Positions 9,146 through 19,755 of a DNA stretch of 64,000 nucleotides are shown one piece after another (the first letter of the stretch is position 1; every line of letters starts with the position of its first letter). The stretch lies in the NCBI RefSeq assembly GCF_030230605.1, contig NZ_JASPDO010000011.1, positions 1-64,000 of the forward strand, given 5' to 3'. The notes under the pieces were generated by a model. That model was not told the origin of the DNA. It did no database searches and saw only the letters and a list, made by a program, of their open reading frames with translations. The position numbers and the translations under genes were made by a program. The DNA is from Brevibacterium sp. UMB1308A. GTDB lineage: Bacteria > Actinomycetota > Actinomycetes > Actinomycetales > Brevibacteriaceae.

Positions 9146-9583
9146 TTAGACACCCTCTTCGCTTTCGCGAGGCTTCCGGTACGGATCAGCCTCACCAGCG
9201 GGTTTAGCGTTCTTTGCGAGTTCCGCCACACGGGCATCGGATTCCTGCGCTTTCGCGATGAGCGTGTCAAGCTCAGCGGCAGCTGCAGGCACCGAGTCTG
9301 CAACAAACTCCAAGCTAGGCGTGAGACGAATCTGTAGCCCTTTCCCCACCTCGGAACGAATGAGTCCCTTAGCGGAGTCCAGAGCAGCCTTCGTCGCAGC
9401 TAACTGGTCGTCATCCCCGAACACCGTGTAGAACACGGTCGCGTTCTGCAGATCACCCGTGACACGAACATCGGTCACCGTGATGAAGCCCAGGCGCGGG
9501 TCCTTGACACGCTTCTCCAGCGTCTGCGCAACGATCACTTTAATGCGATCCGCTATTTTGCGGGCACGTGTGGAATCAGCCAT
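9146..9583 (-). CDS. rbfA: 30S ribosome-binding factor A
   Basis: Assembly factor for the small ribosomal subunit that binds near the 5' helix of 16S rRNA. 145 residues with the family pattern [10 protein letters not shown] at the start and [21 protein letters not shown] in the KH-like core. The C-terminus is a charged tail (ending [10 protein letters not shown]). The gene starts 17 bases after infB and is the last gene of the operon. Confidence 0.97.
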   Translation of the reverse strand: MADSTRARKIADRIKVIVAQTLEKRVKDPRLGFITVTDVRVTGDLQNATVFYTVFGDDDQLAATKAALDSAKGLIRSEVGKGLQIRLTPSLEFVADSVPAAAAELDTLIAKAQESDARVAELAKNAKPAGEADPYRKPRESEEGV

Positions 9584-9600
9584 GAGTAGTGTCCTTCCAG

Positions 9601-12549
9601 TTAGTCACGTGGCTTTTCGCGCATTTCGAAGGTTTCGATCATGTCACCTTCACGAATGTCGTTGAAGCTTCCAAGACCGATACCACATTCGAAGCCTTCG
9701 CGAACCTCTGTTGCGTCGTCCTTGAAACGGCGCAAGGATTCGACCGTGAGCTTGTCGCCCACAACGACCCCGTCGCGTGTGACGCGAGCACCAGCGTTGC
9801 GCTTGATGACACCGTCCTTGACCATACAACCTGCAATGTTTCCGAACTTGGAAGAACGGAACACTTCGCGGATTTCGGCGGATCCGGTGTGGACTTCTTC
9901 GTACTCTGGCTTGAGCATGCCCTTGAGCGAAGATTCGATGTCGTCGATCGCATCGTAAATCACCGAGTAGTAGCGCACGTCCACGCCTTCGGCATCCGCG
10001 AGGTCGCGAGCCTTGGCTTCCGGACGCACGTTGAAACCAATAACGATCGCGTTGTCCACGGTCGCCAGGTTGATATCGTTTTCGGTAATTGCACCCACCC
10101 CACGGTGGATGATGCGCAGGTCCACTTCATCGCCAACATCAATCTTGAGCAACGAGTCTTCCAGAGCTTCGACCGCACCGGAGACGTCACCCTTAAGAAT
10201 GAGGTTGAGCATGTCAACCTTGCCTTCTTCAAGGGCCTTGGTGAAGTCTTCAAGGCTAATGCGCTTGCGGCTACGAGCCTGTGCAGCGTTACGTTCAATA
10301 GCGTCACGCTTTTCAGCGATCTGACGAGCTGTACGGTCGTCATCGGTGACCAGGAAGCTGTCACCAGCCCGCGGAACACTCGACAGACCCAGCACCTGGA
10401 CAGGGCGCGAAGGTCCTGCTTCTTCCAGTTGCTGACCGTTTTCATCAAACATGGCACGCACACGACCAAAGCTGGTTCCACACACGATCGCATCACCTTG
10501 GCGCAAGGTTCCCGATTCGACCAGAACCGTTGCCACTGCACCACGACCCTTATCCAGTTTGGCTTCGATCGCGATACCGCGTGCAGGCTTATCAGGGTTG
10601 GCCTTGAGGTCAAGAGCAGCGTCCGTGGTAAGCAGAACAGCTTCGAGAAGGTCGTCAATACCCTTACGCTGAAGCGCCGAAATCGGCACGAACATGGTGT
10701 CACCACCGTAGTCTTCAGCAACCAGGTTGTATTCCGTGAGCTGCTGCATGACCTTCGACGGGTTCGCCGTGTCTTTATCGATCTTGTTCACTGCCACCAC
10801 GATCGGGACATCTGCCGCCTGAGCGTGGTTGAGCGCTTCAATCGTCTGTGGCATCACACCGTCGTCAGCTGCGACCACCAGGATCGCAACGTCGGTGGAC
10901 TTGGCACCACGGGCACGCATCGCGGTAAACGCTTCGTGACCTGGGGTGTCAAGGAACGTGATGGGGCGCTTGTCGCCTTCGTGGTCCACGCTCACCTGGT
11001 ATGCACCGATGTGCTGGGTAATACCACCGGCTTCCCCAGACACCACGTTCGACGAACGGATCGCGTCCAAAAGCTTGGTCTTACCGTGGTCAACGTGACC
11101 CATAACGGTGACGACAGGCGGACGTGGAACCATGTCTTCTTCATCTTCTTCTGCTTCTGCATCAAGGTCGATGTCAAAGGCTTCAAGAAGCTCACGGTCT
11201 TCGTCTTCTGGGGACACAATCTGGATCTTGTAGCCCAGTTCTTCACCCAAAATCTTGAATGTGTCTTCGTCCAACGACTGGGTGATGGTTGCCATCTCGC
11301 CCAGATGGAAAAGCACAGTCACCAGGTTGGTTGGATCAGTGTTGATCTTTTCTGCGAAGTCAGCCAGCGAGGAGCCACGACGCAAACGCAGGGGTGTTTC
11401 GCCGTCGCCGCGGGGCACCTTGACACCGCCGACGACGGGAGCCTGCATTTCTTCGAGCTCCTGGCGCTTCGCCCTCTTGGACTTGCGTCCCTTCGAGCGT
11501 CCGGTTCCGCGACCGAATGCACCCTGGGTGCCACCTCGGCCGCCACGACCTCCGCGTCCACCCGGACGACCGCCGCCACCTGGGCGACCGCCACCTGGTC
11601 CTCCCGGTCCGCCGGGTCCACCTGGACCACCGGGTCCTCCTGGGCCACCGTGGCCGCCACCACGTGACGGTGCTGGTTTAGCCAGAGCGGAGTTCTTGAG
11701 CATCGCAGGGTTGGGGCGTGGTGCGCCTGGACGTGCGCCTGGCTTGGGGCCGCCGCCTGGGCGTGGCCCGCGTCCCGGGCGTGGTGCGCGGTCGTCACCA
11801 CCGCGTGGTCCTGGTTTGGCGCCTGGTTTAGGCATACCCTGCGAGGAAGCGAACGGGTTGTTGCCTGGGCGTGCTCCTGGGCGACCCGGCTTAGGACCTG
11901 GCTTGGCGCCTGGTTTAGGCATGCCCTGCGAAGACGCAAACGGGTTGTTGCCCGGGCGTGCTCCTGGGCGACCCGGCTTGGGTCCTGGCTTAGCTCCCGA
12001 GGCGGCCGCGCCTGGCTTTGGAACACCTGGCTTGGGTGCAGGCTTAGGAGTGGCTCCGCCTGGTTTGGGCGCCGAGGTCGAAGCAGCTGGCTTCTGAGCG
12101 TCTGGTTTTTCTGTAGCTGGCTTGCCAGCAGCAGGTGCTGGTTTAGGAGCTGCAGGTTTCTTGGCAGGCGCTTCCTTAGGTGCGGTCTCCTTTGCTCCTG
12201 CCTTGGGGGCTCCGGGCTTAGGTGCCGCTGGCTTGGCTGCCGCAGTCTTAGTGGCAGAAGTTTTAGCGGTAGTCGACTTGGCCGCTCCGGGCTTTGCCGC
12301 GGAAGATTTGGCTGCTGCCGTCTTCGTTGCTGTTTTCTTAGCGCCAGCCTTCGAGCCACTTGCTGGCTTGTCACCAGCAGAGTCTGCGTTGCTTGACGCG
12401 TACAGTTCTTTCACACGCCTAACAACAGGCGCTTCAACTGTTGAAGATGCTGAGCGAACAAACTCGCCCAGTGATTCAAGTTTTGCCAGCACATCTTTGC
12501 TGGTAGTGCCGAGCTCTTTCGCGAGCTCATGGACACGGGGCTTAGCCAC
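9601..12549 (-). CDS. infB: Translation initiation factor IF-2
   Basis: GTPase that places initiator tRNA on the 30S subunit; 982 residues, long like other actinobacterial IF-2. The N-terminus has an IF2_N helix bundle (first ~55 residues), then roughly 300 residues rich in Ala, Pro, Lys and Gly, including a tandem repeat. The GTPase domain carries G1 GHVDHGKT at 484-491, DTPGHE (G3) and NKID (G4), followed by domains II-IV. The GTG start has AGGAG upstream. The low-complexity half is divergent by nature and is not a sign of transfer. Confidence 0.98.
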   Translation of the reverse strand: MAKPRVHELAKELGTTSKDVLAKLESLGEFVRSASSTVEAPVVRRVKELYASSNADSAGDKPASGSKAGAKKTATKTAAAKSSAAKPGAAKSTTAKTSATKTAAAKPAAPKPGAPKAGAKETAPKEAPAKKPAAPKPAPAAGKPATEKPDAQKPAASTSAPKPGGATPKPAPKPGVPKPGAAASGAKPGPKPGRPGARPGNNPFASSQGMPKPGAKPGPKPGRPGARPGNNPFASSQGMPKPGAKPGPRGGDDRAPRPGRGPRPGGGPKPGARPGAPRPNPAMLKNSALAKPAPSRGGGHGGPGGPGGPGGPGGPGGPGGGRPGGGGRPGGRGGRGGRGGTQGAFGRGTGRSKGRKSKRAKRQELEEMQAPVVGGVKVPRGDGETPLRLRRGSSLADFAEKINTDPTNLVTVLFHLGEMATITQSLDEDTFKILGEELGYKIQIVSPEDEDRELLEAFDIDLDAEAEEDEEDMVPRPPVVTVMGHVDHGKTKLLDAIRSSNVVSGEAGGITQHIGAYQVSVDHEGDKRPITFLDTPGHEAFTAMRARGAKSTDVAILVVAADDGVMPQTIEALNHAQAADVPIVVAVNKIDKDTANPSKVMQQLTEYNLVAEDYGGDTMFVPISALQRKGIDDLLEAVLLTTDAALDLKANPDKPARGIAIEAKLDKGRGAVATVLVESGTLRQGDAIVCGTSFGRVRAMFDENGQQLEEAGPSRPVQVLGLSSVPRAGDSFLVTDDDRTARQIAEKRDAIERNAAQARSRKRISLEDFTKALEEGKVDMLNLILKGDVSGAVEALEDSLLKIDVGDEVDLRIIHRGVGAITENDINLATVDNAIVIGFNVRPEAKARDLADAEGVDVRYYSVIYDAIDDIESSLKGMLKPEYEEVHTGSAEIREVFRSSKFGNIAGCMVKDGVIKRNAGARVTRDGVVVGDKLTVESLRRFKDDATEVREGFECGIGLGSFNDIREGDMIETFEMREKPRD
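11831..12004 (-). repeat. Tandem 87-bp repeat inside infB
   Basis: Two consecutive 87-bp units, each encoding the same 29 residues ([10 protein letters not shown]...NNPFASSQG), lie in the low-complexity N-terminal half of IF-2 (about residues 182-240), with a partial third unit continuing into the arginine/glycine-rich part. Synonymous differences between units show the duplication is not brand-new. Confidence 0.85.
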
Positions 12550-12678
12550 ATTTCTCCTGTCCGGGTTCCTTCCGGACAGGAAGGAACCTCATCGTAAGTG
12601 AACAGATCTCATTTCACTGCTCACAACCAATAAGTCTGGGTGTCATTTCTGAGCACTCACTACGTGGTTTCCATTTCG

Positions 12679-12927
12679 CTAACTACTTTCCGTAATCGGT
12701 AGATCGGGAACTTCTAGGTTACGCACCCGAAGCGCCCGTGCGAACGCGTTCTTTTTTCGCGCTGTTTTCCAACACGCTTGTGTAGGGTGAATCCACATTC
12801 CCCTGCCAGGGAGTGTGCGTTGGGTGTCTGCAGTCAACGAACCCTGAACAGAGACAAACCGTGAGAGTTTGCTTGTGGGTTCTACTTTTCTGCACCCCAC
12901 ACACATGCGGATAGGTTCACAAGACAC
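12679..12927 (-). CDS. ylxR: YlxR-family RNA-binding protein (DUF448)
   Basis: 82 residues. The family signature is present: RMCVGCRK near the start and GRGMWIHP (usually GRGAYLC) around residue 41, followed by a basic region (KTARKKNAFARAL). YlxR proteins bind RNA and, in some bacteria, influence RNase P; the exact role here is not known. The GTG start follows a GGATAGG box, about 30 bases after nusA, in the conserved order nusA-ylxR-infB. A 128-base gap separates it from infB, in which I see no further gene. Confidence 0.93.
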   Translation of the reverse strand: MSCEPIRMCVGCRKVEPTSKLSRFVSVQGSLTADTQRTLPGRGMWIHPTQACWKTARKKNAFARALRVRNLEVPDLPITESS

Positions 12928-12957
12928 CTATCCATTCTACACATTCGCCAAATGGCT

Positions 12958-13920
12958 CTAATCAGTACCTACAATGTCGATTTTCCACCCGGTCAGTTTC
13001 GCTGCCAAACGCGCGTTCTGGCCTTCTTTCCCAATCGCCAACGAAAGCTGGTCGTTCGGAACAAAAGCGCGCGCCATCTTCGCAGACTCATCGAGCACTT
13101 CTACTTTGGACGCTTTGGCAGGCGAGAGAGCGTTGGCCACGAATTTGGCCGGGTTTTCGTTGTAATCGACAATGTCGATTTTTTCTTCACCAAGTTCACC
13201 CATGACAGCGCGCACACGGGAACCGTACTCACCAATGCAAGCACCCTTTGCGTTCAGGCCCGGCACCTTGGCCGCTACTGCGATCTTGGTGCGGTGTCCC
13301 GCTTCCCTGGCAAGTGACACGAGTTCCACTTGACCGTCAGCGATTTCTGGGACTTCGTGTGCGAACAGTTTGCGCACCAGGTTTGGGTGTGAACGTGAAA
13401 CGGTGACGGATGGGCCCTTTTGGCCTTTGTGCACATCGGTGATGTACACGCGGATACGACGACCGTGTTCATAGGTTTCCCCTGGCACCTGTTCGTGCGG
13501 CGGTAGCACAGCTTCCACATCACCGAGGTTCACTTGAACCATGTCTTCGTACTTGCCCTGTTGGATCACGCCAGAGACGATCTCACCTTCGTGGTTCTTA
13601 AACGAACCCAAAACCGATTCGTCTTCAACGTCACGCAAACGCTGGTGGATCACGTTGCGGGCAGTCTGAGCGGCAATGCGCCCAAAGCCTTCGGGAGTGT
13701 CGTCGAATTCGCCAATCGGGTTGTCGTCGTCATCGAATTCGACTGCCCAAATGGTAGCCTTGCCGGTTTTCGTGTCGAGTTCAGCGCGGGCGTCAGGGTA
13801 GTACCCTTCTGTGCGCTGATACGCAATGAGAAGAGCCTGTTCGATCAGATCCACGAGCACTTTCATTGGAATTTCGCGCTCACGCTCGATCATTCTTAGC
13901 GCGCTCAGGTCGATGTCCAC
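12958..13920 (-). CDS. nusA: Transcription termination/antitermination protein NusA
   Basis: Binds RNA polymerase and nascent RNA to control pausing and termination. 320 residues: N-terminal polymerase-binding domain (1-~125), S1 domain (~130-195, [11 protein letters not shown]), then KH1 (around [13 protein letters not shown]) and KH2 ([17 protein letters not shown]). The C-terminal acidic repeats of E. coli NusA are absent, as usual in Actinobacteria. The GTG start is preceded by GGAAGG. It is the second gene of the rimP operon. Confidence 0.97.
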   Translation of the reverse strand: MDIDLSALRMIEREREIPMKVLVDLIEQALLIAYQRTEGYYPDARAELDTKTGKATIWAVEFDDDDNPIGEFDDTPEGFGRIAAQTARNVIHQRLRDVEDESVLGSFKNHEGEIVSGVIQQGKYEDMVQVNLGDVEAVLPPHEQVPGETYEHGRRIRVYITDVHKGQKGPSVTVSRSHPNLVRKLFAHEVPEIADGQVELVSLAREAGHRTKIAVAAKVPGLNAKGACIGEYGSRVRAVMGELGEEKIDIVDYNENPAKFVANALSPAKASKVEVLDESAKMARAFVPNDQLSLAIGKEGQNARLAAKLTGWKIDIVGTD

Positions 13921-14016
13921 GTATCTGGCCTTCCGTTTTGCCGCTTATCCGGCTCTATTGAAATGTCAGCTGTTCACGAATGAACGTGTAGGTGTAACCC
14001 TAATGGATTCACGAGG

Positions 14017-14478
14017 CTAGCGGAATTTTAAAACGACCTTTGCTTTCGTAATGTCTGAAAACGGGATCACATAATCTACTTTTTTCGCGTCCATCAACGT
14101 GATGCCTTTATCCGTCACATCGACGAGTTCACCGGTATAAGCGGGGCCATTGGTACGCACATCCAGATTGCGGCCTCGGTTCCGCAGGAAGTGACGTTTC
14201 TCAGTAAGTTCTCGGGTTGCTCCCGGCGATGTGACCTCCAAGTCATAGGGCTTGTCGTTAAACAATTCCACGTCGTCAATGAGTTCTGACACGATCTTTG
14301 TGGCCTGGGCGATCGTGTCCAAAGAGACCGGGTCCGAGGTGTCGGTGTCCAAATCGATCACGACAGTGACCTTGCGGTACTGTCCCGCGGCGTGAGCTTT
14401 CACGTCTTCGACAATGAGTCCCTCTTCTGACAGTGGAGTGCGGATCAGATCGGTGACCTGTTGAGCTTCATTCTTCAT
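14017..14478 (-). CDS. rimP: Ribosome maturation factor RimP
   Basis: Assembly factor for the 30S subunit, 153 residues from the ATG at 14478, which has a GAAGGAG box at the right distance; the frame runs on upstream without a ribosome site. The N-terminal alpha/beta domain and the C-terminal SH3-like domain (ending VIPFSDITKAKVVLKF) are both complete, with the hallmark LEVTSPGATRELT. It is the first gene of the nusA operon and is divergent from a DUF4439 lipoprotein gene. Confidence 0.95.
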   Translation of the reverse strand: MKNEAQQVTDLIRTPLSEEGLIVEDVKAHAAGQYRKVTVVIDLDTDTSDPVSLDTIAQATKIVSELIDDVELFNDKPYDLEVTSPGATRELTEKRHFLRNRGRNLDVRTNGPAYTGELVDVTDKGITLMDAKKVDYVIPFSDITKAKVVLKFR

Positions 14479-14585
14479 GTGGACTCCTTCCAGAACCGTT
14501 ACACGAGACTCTACTGGCACAAGGCACGTCAAGCGACCTTTTGAGTTCATTTCACTGGGCCTGTCCCTTCGCTAAGATTGCCATT

Positions 14586-15536
14586 ATGCAAGGAAAAGGG
14601 ACGCTGGGTCGCAGGAGTTTTTTGGCCCTCACAGCCGCAGTTGCGCTGACAAGTGGGTGCGGAATCCGGGTTGATTCCGACCCCGAGCTTCCCACTCTCA
14701 CCCCAACCGACACGGTGCGCAACCGTGTGGCACGGATCCTTGAGAACACGCAAGCGACGGGAGAAGAGACGTCGGTTCGCGACCGGTTGAGCAAAGCGGT
14801 GGGCCCGGTGTGGGCCCCACCCAGCGAACTTGCAACCGAGTCCCCTTCCCCTGAACCCCAACGCAATTTCAAAGACGCGCTTACCGAAATCCATTCCGCA
14901 ATCACAGGCGACTTCACCAGCCTCGCAGGGGCCACCTCGGCGACCCTTGCCGACGTAGCAGTAGGCGCAGCCCTGGTCCTTCTGCGCGACTTCAAAGCCG
15001 AGGAACGCAAGCTCGTCGACTCCTTTTCCCCGGTTGTCAACCCCACACCAGCACCGGAACAAAACTCCGAAGAGGACAAGGCTGACGAACACAAGGACGA
15101 ATCAGAAGACGAAGAAGGGAAGAAAACCGACGGCTTGGCGGAATTCATTTCCGCCTGCCACAAGAGTTCGTACGCGTACCAACGCTTAGCCGTGTTTGAA
15201 GACGAAAAATCGCCATACGGCATGTTTGTGAGAGACCGTCACGACCTCTTGGCCCACGCGGCAGAAGAAGCCAGGTCCTTTGCCACCTCGGTCGGAGTCG
15301 AAAACCTGCCCGCTAACAAACCCGCGTGGCAACTCCCCAGCGACCCGCGCGACACCAAAAAACTCGCAATAGAAGCCGAAAGCCTCCTCACCGCGACTCT
15401 CCCAAGCGTTTTCACTTTTGCACACCCCCAAGACCCGCAGACTGAAAAGGAAGTACACGCGTTTGCCCTGCGCCACCTGTACGAATCCGCCCGCGCAACC
15501 CAAAAGGCGGGTAAGTTTGAGCTGTTGAGGTTTTAG
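14586..15536 (+). CDS. Lipoprotein with DUF4439 (ferritin-like) domain
   Basis: 316 residues from ATG 14586. It has a twin-arginine-like start (GRRSFLALTAAVA) and a lipobox LTSGC, so it should be exported and lipid-anchored. The C-terminal part (about 185-316) is helical and matches the DUF4439 pattern of actinobacterial rimP neighbours; it includes YAYQRLAVFE and ALRHLYESA. A Glu/Asp/Lys-rich linker lies at about residues 160-185. Function is unknown. It is divergent from rimP and followed after 8 bases by the kinase-like gene, so the two probably form an operon. Confidence 0.82.
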   Translation: MQGKGTLGRRSFLALTAAVALTSGCGIRVDSDPELPTLTPTDTVRNRVARILENTQATGEETSVRDRLSKAVGPVWAPPSELATESPSPEPQRNFKDALTEIHSAITGDFTSLAGATSATLADVAVGAALVLLRDFKAEERKLVDSFSPVVNPTPAPEQNSEEDKADEHKDESEDEEGKKTDGLAEFISACHKSSYAYQRLAVFEDEKSPYGMFVRDRHDLLAHAAEEARSFATSVGVENLPANKPAWQLPSDPRDTKKLAIEAESLLTATLPSVFTFAHPQDPQTEKEVHAFALRHLYESARATQKAGKFELLRF

Positions 15537-15544
15537 GAGAAGCT

Positions 15545-16564
15545 GTGAAGGTTCCGGAGTCACTACTAGGTGCGGTGGGCGAACTCATTGGCCCCGAACG
15601 CGCCGACGCATGGGCTGCAGCACTCCCCTTCATGTTCAACGAACTGTGCGACAGGTGGTCACTCACTCCAGACCCCGTACCCGGTTCACCCTGGGCAGGA
15701 GCCGAAAGCCTGGTTGTCCCGGTCCTGACAAAAGAGAACTACCAGGCGATTGTGCGCTTCGCCTCCCCTAACTCCGCGAACCCGCATGTCCACGCGCAAG
15801 TACTAGAAGCTCTGCGTGCATGGAACGGACGCGGTGCGGTGCGGATCATCCAAGAAGACTCGTCTTTCCGCGCAACTTTGCAAGAACGGTTGATCACCGC
15901 TGAAAACCTCTCCACGGTCCCGCTTGACCAGGTGCCACCCATTTGGGGGCAACTGGTTCGAGTCCTCACCGTGCACGGGGGGCGTGGATTTGTTCGCGTG
16001 CAAGACATTGCACAAGGGTGGCTCAACAAGTTCAACAGCAACGTACAGGCACTTGCCGACTACCGCAGCTTCCGCCCCGAAGACCGCCAAGTCATTGACC
16101 AGGCGCACATGTGGACCACGCGGCTGGCGCAGTCACAAGAGTCGTACTTGCTGCACGCCGACCTGCACTACTACAACATTCTGGCCGGCCACCCCGACGC
16201 CAACGGGATCTCCACGTGGAAGGCAATTGACCCGCAACCGCTTCTGGGGCCCGCAGCGTATATGGTGGCGCCCATGCTGTGGAACCGGCTCTACGAAATC
16301 CCCACACCTGATCCCGCGCAACAAGCCAAGTGGCTGTATGACTTTGCGGTCTCGCTGTGCCAGCACGCCGGGATTGACCCACAGTTTGGGTTGGGAGCGT
16401 CGATCGCCCGCGAAGTTGCCAACATGTTTTGGTACCTCAAATCCGCCCGAGGTGGTACCCAGAAAGCCTACGGAGATGCCGACCGCAGTTTGTGGGTTGC
16501 CCGCGCGCTAGCCGGAATGGGGTCTTATGGCGTCAATGCGCACTCCCTGAAGAAACTGGGGTGA
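15545..16564 (+). CDS. Aminoglycoside/hydroxyurea phosphotransferase-like protein
   Basis: 339 residues of the protein-kinase-like APH(6)/hydroxyurea kinase family. The catalytic loop is LLHADLHYYNIL with the metal-binding IDPQPLLG further on, the normal order. Such genes are chromosomal and common in Micrococcales next to rimP, so an antibiotic-resistance role should not be assumed; the natural substrate is unknown. The GTG start has AGGAG at a good distance and follows the DUF4439 gene by 8 bases. It ends 6 bases before the convergent TSUP gene. Confidence 0.85.
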   Translation: MKVPESLLGAVGELIGPERADAWAAALPFMFNELCDRWSLTPDPVPGSPWAGAESLVVPVLTKENYQAIVRFASPNSANPHVHAQVLEALRAWNGRGAVRIIQEDSSFRATLQERLITAENLSTVPLDQVPPIWGQLVRVLTVHGGRGFVRVQDIAQGWLNKFNSNVQALADYRSFRPEDRQVIDQAHMWTTRLAQSQESYLLHADLHYYNILAGHPDANGISTWKAIDPQPLLGPAAYMVAPMLWNRLYEIPTPDPAQQAKWLYDFAVSLCQHAGIDPQFGLGASIAREVANMFWYLKSARGGTQKAYGDADRSLWVARALAGMGSYGVNAHSLKKLG

Positions 16565-16570
16565 AGGCAC

Positions 16571-17401
16571 CTACAGGTTTTCGCGGATCATGTCGAAACC
16601 CAGTTTGAGCACCAGGGCGCTGACCACAACCACGAACACCACGCGCACAAACTTGGAACCTTTAGAAATCGCGAGTTTGGCACCAAAGAACCCGCCGATC
16701 ACGTTCCCCACAGCCACTGCGAGCCCAGCTTTCCACACAACGAAGCCAGCAGGCACGAAGAACAGCAGCGACCCAAAGTTGGTGGCCCAGTTCATCACCT
16801 TTGCGCTCGCTGAAGCCTGCAAGAAACTAAAGCCCACAACCGCGACAAGACCAATGACCAAGAACGAACCCGTCCCGGGCCCCAGTGCGCCGTCGTACAT
16901 GCCCACCAGCAGGCCAATGAGCCACGACACCCCGTGATGCATACGCGGACGCTCACTAAACCGTAAACGCGCCTCAGTACCCAAAGACGGTTTGGCCAGC
17001 GTAAAAACACCCACCCCAATGAGCACGACAAGAATGATGGGGGTAAACGCTTTTTCAGGGATCTGTGAAGCAACCAGAGCGCCCATTACGGCACCGATCA
17101 ACGCGAAAATCGCGCCCGGCACGGTGACCGATTTGTCGACCTTCACTTTGGCTAAGTACGTGGTGGCAGACACTGTCGTGCCACAGATCGAACCAATCTT
17201 GTTGGTGGCGACAGCCTGGATCGGCGTCATGCCTGGCACCAGCAAAAGCGCAGGCAACTGGATCAGGCCACCGCCACCTACAACAGCGTCGATCCAGCCA
17301 GCCAAAGCGCTTGCCAACACCAGGAGAAGAATCGTGGTGATGTCTAGATCAACATGTGCGACAGCAAGAGCTTCAGGCTGGCTGAGGATCGCGGTCAGCA
17401 T
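16571..17401 (-). CDS. TSUP-family membrane transporter (TauE/SafE)
   Basis: 276 residues with about eight hydrophobic segments in the two-fold repeat typical of the sulfite exporter TauE/SafE family; the repeats start at DAVVGGGGLIQLP and MYDGALGPGTGSFLV. These are inner-membrane permeases for sulfite, sulfonates or other organic anions. The specific substrate cannot be told. Its ATG lies two bases after the proS stop, so it is co-transcribed with proS, although there is no obvious functional link. Confidence 0.9.
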   Translation of the reverse strand: MLTAILSQPEALAVAHVDLDITTILLLVLASALAGWIDAVVGGGGLIQLPALLLVPGMTPIQAVATNKIGSICGTTVSATTYLAKVKVDKSVTVPGAIFALIGAVMGALVASQIPEKAFTPIILVVLIGVGVFTLAKPSLGTEARLRFSERPRMHHGVSWLIGLLVGMYDGALGPGTGSFLVIGLVAVVGFSFLQASASAKVMNWATNFGSLLFFVPAGFVVWKAGLAVAVGNVIGGFFGAKLAISKGSKFVRVVFVVVVSALVLKLGFDMIRENL

Positions 17402-17403
17402 TC

Positions 17404-19233
17404 TTACTGTTCAAGCAATTCGATGTTGTTAATCGCATCCAGCTTCTGCGCGATAGCGTCAATGATCTTCTGACCGGCAGTGTCAACGGGCAGGTTCGTG
17501 GTTTCGCCAGTAGCACGGTCACGCAGTTCAACCACGCCGTCTTTGAGGCCTCGGCCCACCACAACGACCGTGGGCATACCCAAAAGTTCAGCGTCACCGA
17601 ACTTCACACCGGGGCTCACCTTTGGACGATCATCCAGCAGGACCGTGTATCCGGCCTTCTCAACTTCTGCCGTGAGCTCTTCAGCCACGTCAAAGACCTG
17701 TGCGTCTTTTCCGGTCGCAACAATGTGAACATCGGCAGGTGCCACATTTGCTGGCCACACCAGGCCCTTGTCGTCGGCGTGTTCTTCAGCAATGCAGGCC
17801 AGAACACGCGACACGCCAATTCCGTATGAACCCATCGTCACCACGCGAGCTTTTCCGTTTTCATCCAAAACAGAAAGCCCCAAGGCTTCTGCGTAACGGG
17901 TTCCAAGCTTGAAGATCTGACCAACTTCGACACCGCGCGCCAGCTGAAGCTCACCCGAGCCGTCGGGGGCAGGGTCACCAGCGACGACCTCGGCGGCCTC
18001 AATGAACTCATCACCCACAAAGTCACGGCCCGCAACCAAACCAAACACGTGCTTATCGATTTCGTTTGCACCTGTGACCCAGCGGGTGCCCTTGACCACG
18101 CGCGGGTCCAGCAGATAGCGAATCTTGGTGGAGCCTTCCAGACCCAGAACCGCCTGATCCAGGCTGTTTCCTGGCCCAATGAAACCTTTCACCAGCTCAG
18201 GGTGCTTTTCCAGGTCCTCATCCGTTGCCGGTTCCAGATCGACTTCGCCGGATCCCAGCATGCCGGTTCCAGCGGCACGTCCCAGATCAACGTCACGGTC
18301 ACCGGGCAAACCGATAACAACCACTTCGCGTTCACCGTCAGGGTGAACCACTGTGCACACGACGTTCTTCAGCGTGTCGGCCGCGGTCCACGGACGGTCT
18401 TCACGCGGGTGGTGCGTGTTAGCAAAGTCCACCAGAGTAGCGATCGTGGTGGTTCCAGGGCTGTGTACCACTTGGGCCGCTGGGGCGTCGGAGTAGTCCA
18501 GTTCCTCAGGCACAACCGTGGTGACAGCCTCGACGTTTGCGGCGTATCCGCCGTCGGTACGTACGTAGGTGTCTTCACCCACCTCGGATGGGTACAGGAA
18601 TTCGTGGGTTCCGGAACCACCCATAGCGCCGGGGGTGGCTTCCACCATGACGAACGGCAGCTGCAACCGGTTGTGCACGTTGATGTAGGCCTTGCGCATT
18701 TTTTCGTACGCAGCGTCCAGCCCCGCCTCGTCAATGTCGAAAGAGTACGCGTCTTTCATGATGAATTCGCGCCCACGCAACAGACCCGCACGTGGCCGGG
18801 CTTCATCACGGTACTTGGTCTGGATCTGGTACAGGCTGGCGGGCAAGTCTTTGTATGACGAATACAGGTCCTTGACCAGAAGCGTGAACACTTCTTCGTG
18901 GGTGGGCGCTAGAAGGTAGTCGGCCTTTTTGCGGTCTTGAAGGCGGAAAATACCTTCACCAAAAGCTTCCCAGCGGCCAGACTTATCATAAGGCTCAGCG
19001 GGCAAGAGCGCAGGGAAGTGGACTTCCTGCGAGCCAGCTTTGTTCATTTCATCGCGAACAATAGCCTCGACCTTGTCCAACACCCGCAAGCCCAACGGCA
19101 ACCACGTGTAGATTCCTGGAGCTGAACGGCGAATGTAGGACGCACGGTGTAACAGCTTGTGGCTCTTGACGTCTGCGTCTGCGGGCTCTTCTTTGAGAGT
19201 GCGCACAAAAAGCGTGGACATCCGCAAGGGCAT
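17404..19233 (-). CDS. proS: Prolyl-tRNA synthetase
   Basis: Class II synthetase that charges tRNA-Pro; 609 residues, the long bacterial form. Motif 2 is in [16 protein letters not shown], an editing INS (YbaK-like) domain occupies about 225-410, motif 3 is in [11 protein letters not shown], and an anticodon-binding domain fills the C-terminal 110 residues (starting PADVHIV). The ATG start follows CAGGAG. It is divergent from the S4 gene. Confidence 0.98.
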   Translation of the reverse strand: MPLRMSTLFVRTLKEEPADADVKSHKLLHRASYIRRSAPGIYTWLPLGLRVLDKVEAIVRDEMNKAGSQEVHFPALLPAEPYDKSGRWEAFGEGIFRLQDRKKADYLLAPTHEEVFTLLVKDLYSSYKDLPASLYQIQTKYRDEARPRAGLLRGREFIMKDAYSFDIDEAGLDAAYEKMRKAYINVHNRLQLPFVMVEATPGAMGGSGTHEFLYPSEVGEDTYVRTDGGYAANVEAVTTVVPEELDYSDAPAAQVVHSPGTTTIATLVDFANTHHPREDRPWTAADTLKNVVCTVVHPDGEREVVVIGLPGDRDVDLGRAAGTGMLGSGEVDLEPATDEDLEKHPELVKGFIGPGNSLDQAVLGLEGSTKIRYLLDPRVVKGTRWVTGANEIDKHVFGLVAGRDFVGDEFIEAAEVVAGDPAPDGSGELQLARGVEVGQIFKLGTRYAEALGLSVLDENGKARVVTMGSYGIGVSRVLACIAEEHADDKGLVWPANVAPADVHIVATGKDAQVFDVAEELTAEVEKAGYTVLLDDRPKVSPGVKFGDAELLGMPTVVVVGRGLKDGVVELRDRATGETTNLPVDTAGQKIIDAIAQKLDAINNIELLEQ

Positions 19234-19317
19234 AGATCTAACTCCTGATTCAACTCATTGATTGGCCAAAACCGGGCCTGGGCACAGATTACCACCTGGT
19301 GTTCTATGCTCGAATGC

Positions 19318-19710
19318 ATGATTGAGCCCACGTTTGACTCTCACGGTTCGCAGCGCATCGACTCGTGGCTGTGGGCAGTGCGCATTTTCAAGACCCGCAC
19401 CTTGTCAGCTTCCGTTATCAAGGGTGGTCACGTGCGGGTTAACGGTGAAAAAGTCAAAGCGTCGTACAAGGTCAAAATTGGCGACGAAGTCCACATCCGC
19501 CGCCACGGAATTGACCGGATTCTGGTGGTGCAAGGGTTTTTAGCTACCCGAGGTCCCGCCTCGGTTGCGCGCGCATGTTACGTGGACAACTCCCCCGAAC
19601 CCAGCCCGCTTCTCCGTGCCCCCGTCCCGCGGCGCGACAAGGGCACGGGCCGGCCCACGAAAAAGGACCGCCGCGCACTGGATAAGTTACGCGGACGGTC
19701 CTCCTTCTAA
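19318..19710 (+). CDS. S4-domain RNA-binding protein (Hsp15-like)
   Basis: 130 residues from ATG 19318. An N-terminal S4 domain (about 11-70: QRIDSWLWAVRIFKTRT...GGHVRVNG) is followed by a basic tail (DKGTGRPTKKDRR). The match is to the Hsp15/HslR type, which rescues stalled 50S subunits carrying peptidyl-tRNA in E. coli. The frame stays open upstream to 19258, but the later ATG fits homologues. It is divergent from proS and convergent with the cytochrome gene. Confidence 0.88.
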   Translation: MIEPTFDSHGSQRIDSWLWAVRIFKTRTLSASVIKGGHVRVNGEKVKASYKVKIGDEVHIRRHGIDRILVVQGFLATRGPASVARACYVDNSPEPSPLLRAPVPRRDKGTGRPTKKDRRALDKLRGRSSF

Positions 19711-19755
19711 GCCAGGCTCCCGGCTCCTCGCTCTTAGCGGCTAGACACGAAGCCC

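Noticed and set aside
9589..11667. Long open frame (692 codons) on the plus strand opposite infB
   Set aside because: It is antisense to a clearly coding GTPase domain, is rich in His, Val and Thr as expected of a shadow frame, and has no ribosome site or family match.
11255..12097. Proline/glycine-rich frame opposite the infB N-terminus
   Set aside because: It is the complement of the Ala/Pro/Lys-rich IF-2 linker; composition explains it.
15545..16564. Antibiotic resistance determinant
   Set aside because: The kinase family is right, but the chromosomal rimP-neighbour location is standard in Micrococcales, so resistance cannot be claimed.
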